Assembly (NCBI GenBank): GCA_021044545.1
Contig: CP087990.1
Span: 682,001-746,000 of the forward strand
Source of the DNA: Comamonadaceae bacterium M7527
Lineage (GTDB): Bacteria; Pseudomonadota; Gammaproteobacteria; Burkholderiales; Burkholderiaceae_C
Direction of reading: 5' to 3'
DNA: 64,000 bases
This document shows positions 60,370 to 64,000 of the stretch, in pieces (positions within the stretch are counted from its first letter, which is position 1; every line of letters begins with the position of its first letter). The translations under genes were made by a program, and so were the position numbers. The notes under the pieces were generated by a model. It saw nothing but the letters and a program-made list of their open reading frames with translations. It made no database searches and had not been told where the DNA came from.

Positions 60370-61021
60370 CGCCCTCGCTAGTGGCCAGCAAACACACGTT
60401 GGCGCGCTGGTGGGCAAACACGCCAACTGTGACCACACCAGGCCACTGGTTCACCATGGACTCAAAAGCCAATGGGTCGGCAATGCTTAAGCCGCGCGCA
60501 TCAACAATGTGTTGCCCATTGTCTGTCACCAATGGCGCGCCATCTGCTTGACGCACAGTGGCCTGGCCTCCCATGGCCATAAACTGCGCGCAAATGCGCT
60601 GTGTGGCCATGGGAATCACCTCCACGGGCAAGGGGAACTGGCCTAGGGTCCTTACCAACTTGGAATCGTCGGCAATACACACAAACTGCTTGGCCAAGGC
60701 CGCAACAATCTTCTCGCGCGTGAGCGCCGCACCGCCGCCCTTCACCATATAGCCCGCGCCATCTATCTCGTCTGCGCCGTCTATGTACACGTCCAGGCTG
60801 TCGACCTCGTTGCTATCAAACACAGTAATGCCGCCAGCCAACAAACGCTGCGTCGACGCGGTCGAGCTGGACACCGCGCCCTTGATCTGGTCTTTCATGC
60901 CTAGCAAGGCGTCAATAAATTTGTTAACCGTTGAGCCCGTGCCCACGCCCACTATGGTGTTGGGCTGCACATAAGCCAAAGCCGCTTGGCCTACCAGTGT
61001 TTTGAGTTCGTCTTGTGTCAT
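60350..61021 (-). CDS. rpiA: Ribose-5-phosphate isomerase A
   Basis: 223 residues from the ATG at 61021 (TQDELKTLVGQAAL). The phosphate loop VGVGTGSTVNKFID (near 30), SSSTASTQRL (near 52), catalytic Asp in DVYIDGADEID (near 84) and KGGGAALTREKI (catalytic Glu near 106) are intact. It interconverts ribose-5-P and ribulose-5-P. Divergent from pyrD, convergent with prlC, both separate. Confidence 0.97.
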   Translation of the reverse strand: MTQDELKTLVGQAALAYVQPNTIVGVGTGSTVNKFIDALLGMKDQIKGAVSSSTASTQRLLAGGITVFDSNEVDSLDVYIDGADEIDGAGYMVKGGGAALTREKIVAALAKQFVCIADDSKLVRTLGQFPLPVEVIPMATQRICAQFMAMGGQATVRQADGAPLVTDNGQHIVDARGLSIADPLAFESMVNQWPGVVTVGVFAHQRANVCLLATSEGVKTLTF

Positions 61022-61087
61022 GTTGGGTGCTTTGATCTGGGACAATGCCACCTGGCCTGTCGTTTTTGCTGAACTCCTGATTATCCA

Positions 61088-62155
61088 ATGTCTTTACTGC
61101 CCTACCCACTCGCTCGCGCCGCCTTGTTTTGCCTGGACGCTGAAACTGCTCATGACATCACGCTATCAAGCCTGGCTGCCACCCAACACACGCCGCTGTC
61201 CAGGCTGTACGAGCAGCCACGCATTGACGACGCGTTTGAACTGGCCGGCCTCCCGTTGCCCAATCGTGTGGGCTTGGCTGCAGGCCTGGACAAAAACGCC
61301 CGCTGCATAGATGCGTTTACACAAATGGGCTTTGGTTTTGTAGAGGTAGGCACGGTCACGCCCAAAGCGCAGCCCGGCAACGACAAGCCACGCATGTTTC
61401 GTTTGCCCAAAGCGAATGCGCTCATCAACCGACTGGGCTTTAACAACCACGGGCTTGACGCATTTTTAACCAACGTGAAAAAAGCTCGCCTGCGCGAGCG
61501 CATGGTGCTGGGCCTGAACATTGGCAAAAATGCCATCACGCCCATTGAAGACGCCACCAATGACTACGTGCTGGGTTTGGCGGGCGTGTACGCGCAAGCA
61601 GACTACATCACCGTCAACATCTCTAGCCCCAACACCAAAAACCTGCGTGAACTGCAAAGCGACGCCGCGCTGGACGCGTTGCTAGACGCCTTGTCCCATG
61701 CGCGCGACCAATTGGCTGCGCAACACGGTAAACGCAAGCCTATATTCGTCAAAATTGCGCCCGACCTGGACGAGGCGCAAATCAGCGTCATTGCGCAAGT
61801 GCTCAAGCGCTACGGCTGCGATGCCACTGGCCAAGCCAACAACGACTGGGGCCTTATTGCAACCAACACCACGCTGAACCGCGAGGCCGTAGACGGCATG
61901 CCACACGCCAGTGAAGCGGGTGGCTTGAGCGGTGCGCCTGTTTATGACTTCAGCAACCACGTCATCAGCAGCATGCGCCAGCTGTTGGGCAAAAGCTTTC
62001 CCATCATTGGCGTGGGCGGCATAGACAGCGCTGCCAAAGCGGTGGGCAAAATTGCCGCTGGTGCCGACGTTGTGCAGCTGTACACAGGCTTTATCTACAA
62101 AGGCCCAGCGCTGGTAAGAGACTGTGCATTCGCGCTCAAAAACCGCGGCCGGTAG
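61088..62155 (+). CDS. pyrD: Dihydroorotate dehydrogenase (quinone), class 2
   Basis: 355 residues. The N-terminal membrane-associated helices (about 1-40, LPYPLARAALFCLDAETAHD) identify class 2, which passes electrons to ubiquinone. FMN-binding motifs GLAAGLDKNARCID, GFNNHGLDAFL and the catalytic Ser in VNISSPNTKNLRELQ are present, then GVGGIDSAAKAVGKIAAGAD at the phosphate site. It makes orotate for pyrimidines. The class 2 type implies a respiring organism. Confidence 0.97.
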   Translation: MSLLPYPLARAALFCLDAETAHDITLSSLAATQHTPLSRLYEQPRIDDAFELAGLPLPNRVGLAAGLDKNARCIDAFTQMGFGFVEVGTVTPKAQPGNDKPRMFRLPKANALINRLGFNNHGLDAFLTNVKKARLRERMVLGLNIGKNAITPIEDATNDYVLGLAGVYAQADYITVNISSPNTKNLRELQSDAALDALLDALSHARDQLAAQHGKRKPIFVKIAPDLDEAQISVIAQVLKRYGCDATGQANNDWGLIATNTTLNREAVDGMPHASEAGGLSGAPVYDFSNHVISSMRQLLGKSFPIIGVGGIDSAAKAVGKIAAGADVVQLYTGFIYKGPALVRDCAFALKNRGR

Positions 62156-62185
62156 TCTGATGCACTCTCTCAATCTCTCATTCTA

Positions 62186-63335
62186 TTAATCGAGCAAGCC
62201 CGCCACATGCTGGGCCAAGGCCATGGCGCTGGTCAAGCCGGGTGACTCTACGCCGAAAGCGTTGACCCAGTTGGCCACGCCATGCTGGGCTGGGCCATCT
62301 ATTCGAAAGTCCGGCGCAGCTTGTCCTGGGCCATAAATGCGCGGACGAATACCACAATAGGACGCCTGCAGGCTATCGGCTGGCAAGCCTGGCCAATAGC
62401 GACGCACCGCGTCTTCAAATGCCTTTGCGACACCCTCGGTCGTGCGGTAATCCAAGGCATTCGCGTCCTGCGTGTCCAGCCAATGCTGATCAGGCCCAAA
62501 GCGCGCGCGCCCTGCCAAATCAAGTGTGAGGTGAATGCCCAACCACGCGTCTTGCGGCGCGGGGTAAATCAGGTGCCTAAAGGGCGCTACGCCGCTCAAG
62601 TCGCAGTAGTTGCCCTTGGCAAAACGCGGTGTTGGCAACAGCTCGGGGTCAAAACCATCTATGTTGGCAGCCACTTGCACCGCATGCAAAGAAGCGCAAT
62701 TCACCACGGCATCAAACGCCCACTCGGTGGTACTCAGCGCGCAGCCTGGCTCATCGCTTCGGCTGCTGATGAGCAGCTTGTGCCCCGCCTGCCGCGTCGC
62801 CCACAGCCCCACCAACCTGGCCGCCCACAACGCTGGATTCAAACGCCACCAGCCCGCCATGGGCTTCCAGGTCAGCTTGCAAGGCCAGCATCAGCGCATG
62901 CGAGTCCACAATGCCAGTGTCTGGCGAATACAAGGCCTCGACACAGTCCAGGGCGGGCTCAAGCGTCCTGACCTGGCTCGCACTGAGGCGCTCTACACGC
63001 ACGCCATTGGCTTGCGCCTTGTCGTAAAGGCCGTCCAGGCCTGCAACCTGATCCTGGTGCGTCGCCACAATGAGCTTGCCACACAGCCGGTATGGCACGT
63101 GGCGGCTATTGCAAAAATCCACCAGCTGCGCCCGCCCCTGCACACAGGCTCGCGCCTTGAGCGAGCCGGGCTGGTAATAAAGCCCGGCATGCAGCACTTC
63201 AGAGTTGCGAGAGCTCACGCCCGCGCCAATATGCCCGGCACGCTCAGCCACCACCACATGGTCACCGCGCATAGCCATTTCCCTGGCGACAGCCAAGCCC
63301 ACTACACCTGCACCAATAACCAGCACATCACGCAT
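62186..63335 (-). pseudogene. FAD-dependent oxidoreductase (L-2-hydroxyglutarate oxidase/DAO family), frameshifted
   Basis: About 383 residues if read through one frame change. Start at the ATG at 63335. The first frame has the FAD dinucleotide motif VLVIGAGVVGLAVAREMAMRG, SSRNSEVLHAGLYY and DTGIVDSHALMLAL, as in LhgO/YgaF proteins, to VVGGQVGG. The second continues LWATRQAGHKLLIS, AFDAVVNCASLHA, AKGNYCDLSG, PAPQDAWLGIHLTLDLAG and GIRPRIYGPGQAAPDF to the stop at 62186. An extra G in GGGG (62807-62810) would explain the change. LhgO oxidises L-2-hydroxyglutarate; the substrate here is inferred. Convergent with pyrD. Confidence 0.78.
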
Positions 63336-63460
63336 GTCGTTTCTTTCAAAATCCTCACAAATGAGGTTATTTGTTGACCCAGCACAAACACCAATGCTGC
63401 CCCGGGCTGCACGACTGAGGCACAATACCGGGTTGTTGATAACGCAAGCATTGTTGAACT

Positions 63461-63889
63461 ATGACTACCAAAAAGCCCCCTCGTGACCGTGGCAACCCCA
63501 AGTACTCTTTGTTGCAAGTGATGGGCTCACTGGCCGGCGCAGGCGTTGCCGCTTGGGCCATTTTGCATTACGCACTCGCACCCGAAGCACCACCCCGCCC
63601 CATGGTGGTAGAAGTGCGTCTGAACAACCAATGCGGCCTGGTAGAAAACGCCTTTATGGCAGCTGCCACTGACGGCGCCACCGCCTCGTTTCAAAAGGGC
63701 GTTGCCGTGCTGAAAACACGCTCAACCGCCAAGGTATGGGTGCGCAACAGCGAACAGTTTCCTATGTTTGGCTTTGAAACCGACAAAGTCAAAGCCGAGC
63801 CCGTATTGGACATCACCGCCAAATGCGCAGCCGGCACCAGTATTGACACCACCCTGGATGCCATGCGCGGCCAGTTCAAGTCCAACTAA
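63461..63889 (+). CDS. Unknown protein with one N-terminal membrane helix
   Basis: 142 residues; family not recognised. A basic start (TTKKPPRDRGNPKYSLLQV) precedes one hydrophobic segment (MGSLAGAGVAAWAILHYAL, about 21-39), so the rest is probably anchored in the inner membrane and faces the periplasm. The remaining 100 residues are predicted beta-rich (MVVEVRLNNQCGLVENAFMA, AKVWVRNSEQFPMFGFETD) with two Cys (near 58 and 122) that could form a disulfide. It lies alone between the FAD oxidoreductase gene (divergent) and the partial gene at the right edge. Confidence 0.65.
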   Translation: MTTKKPPRDRGNPKYSLLQVMGSLAGAGVAAWAILHYALAPEAPPRPMVVEVRLNNQCGLVENAFMAAATDGATASFQKGVAVLKTRSTAKVWVRNSEQFPMFGFETDKVKAEPVLDITAKCAAGTSIDTTLDAMRGQFKSN

Positions 63890-63922
63890 GCGCCTCAATA
63901 CATAGCCCCACGCATACGCCGG

Positions 63923-64000
63923 CTAACCCAGCCGGCGGTGCGGCAACTGTTGCAAGGCTTTGCGCAGTATCTTGTAGGTATCCGCGTCAAAGCTGGGCTT
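63923..64000 (-). CDS. C-terminal fragment of an unidentified protein
   Basis: The minus strand holds an open frame entering from the right edge and ending in TAG at 63923. Its last residues read KPSFDADTYKILRKALQQLP then HRRLG. Too short to recognise. The intergenic stretch to the gene on its left is about 33 bp, consistent with a convergent arrangement. Confidence 0.4.
   Translation of the reverse strand, partial: KPSFDADTYKILRKALQQLPHRRLG

Noticed and set aside
1..64000. tRNA genes, CRISPR arrays, insertion sequences, prophage or a toxin-antitoxin pair
   Set aside because: I saw no cloverleaf candidates in intergenic regions, no regularly spaced repeats, no transposase or integrase motifs, and the RHH-like protein lacks a toxin partner.

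Overview
The window looks like ordinary chromosome of a betaproteobacterium, most likely Burkholderiales and perhaps close to Comamonadaceae. The reasons are the gene order and types: aat-bpt, ilvB-ilvH-ilvC next to pssA and leuA, dnaX-ybaB-recR beside the 4.5S RNA gene, rlmE-ftsH-folP-glmM facing yhbY, rho followed by a zinc-free L31, an AddAB-like nuclease pair, and phoR/phoB/phoU/pst facing ppx. Base composition is moderately GC-rich. There are no rRNA genes, tRNAs, CRISPR arrays, insertion sequences or prophage genes that I can see.

Layout. 0-5 kb: start of an RND efflux pump and its adaptor behind a TTGACC-N4-GGTCAA operator, the N-degron transferases aat and bpt, an IclR regulator and the endopeptidase pbpG. 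5-11.5 kb: branched-chain amino acid genes (leuA, ilvC, ilvH, ilvB) with pssA; leuA is preceded by a complete transcription attenuator including a short Leu-rich leader peptide. 11.7-23.3 kb: membrane and housekeeping genes (RDD protein, dgkA, LOG protein, PII, a Rhizobium-type asparaginase, nadE, ppa, moaA, rnhA, gloB, mltD). 23.3-26.4 kb: recR, ybaB, dnaX and ffs. 26.4-27.8 kb: a small accessory-looking stretch with an unfamiliar membrane protein built of four repeats. 27.8-39.5 kb: an Mpo1-like protein, FrnE-like thioredoxin-fold protein, AddA/AddB-like helicase-nuclease pair, trxA, rho, rpmE2 and a GT-C-like membrane protein. 39.5-51.7 kb: a phosphate-starvation and polyphosphate block (phoRB, phoU, pstBACS, ppx, a lysine-rich DNA-binding protein, ppk1, olsB-like) with three good Pho boxes. 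51.8-64 kb: glmM, folP, ftsH, rlmE, yhbY, prlC, rpiA, pyrD, an FAD oxidoreductase and two unknowns.

How the genes work together. PhoR/PhoB/PhoU with PstSCAB sense and import phosphate, and Pho boxes in front of pstS, ppx and ppk1 tie polyphosphate metabolism to the same signal. The leu attenuator ties leuA transcription to leucyl-tRNA charging. dnaX has an A8 slippery stretch that should produce the short gamma form and, by a -1 shift, the tau form.

A caution about quality. Six genes (dnaX tau part, ppk1 twice, olsB-like, folP, prlC C-terminus, the FAD oxidoreductase) carry 1- or 2-nt frame changes beyond any programmed shift. Several are normally essential, so uncorrected sequencing indels are more likely than real gene decay, but the sequence alone cannot decide this.
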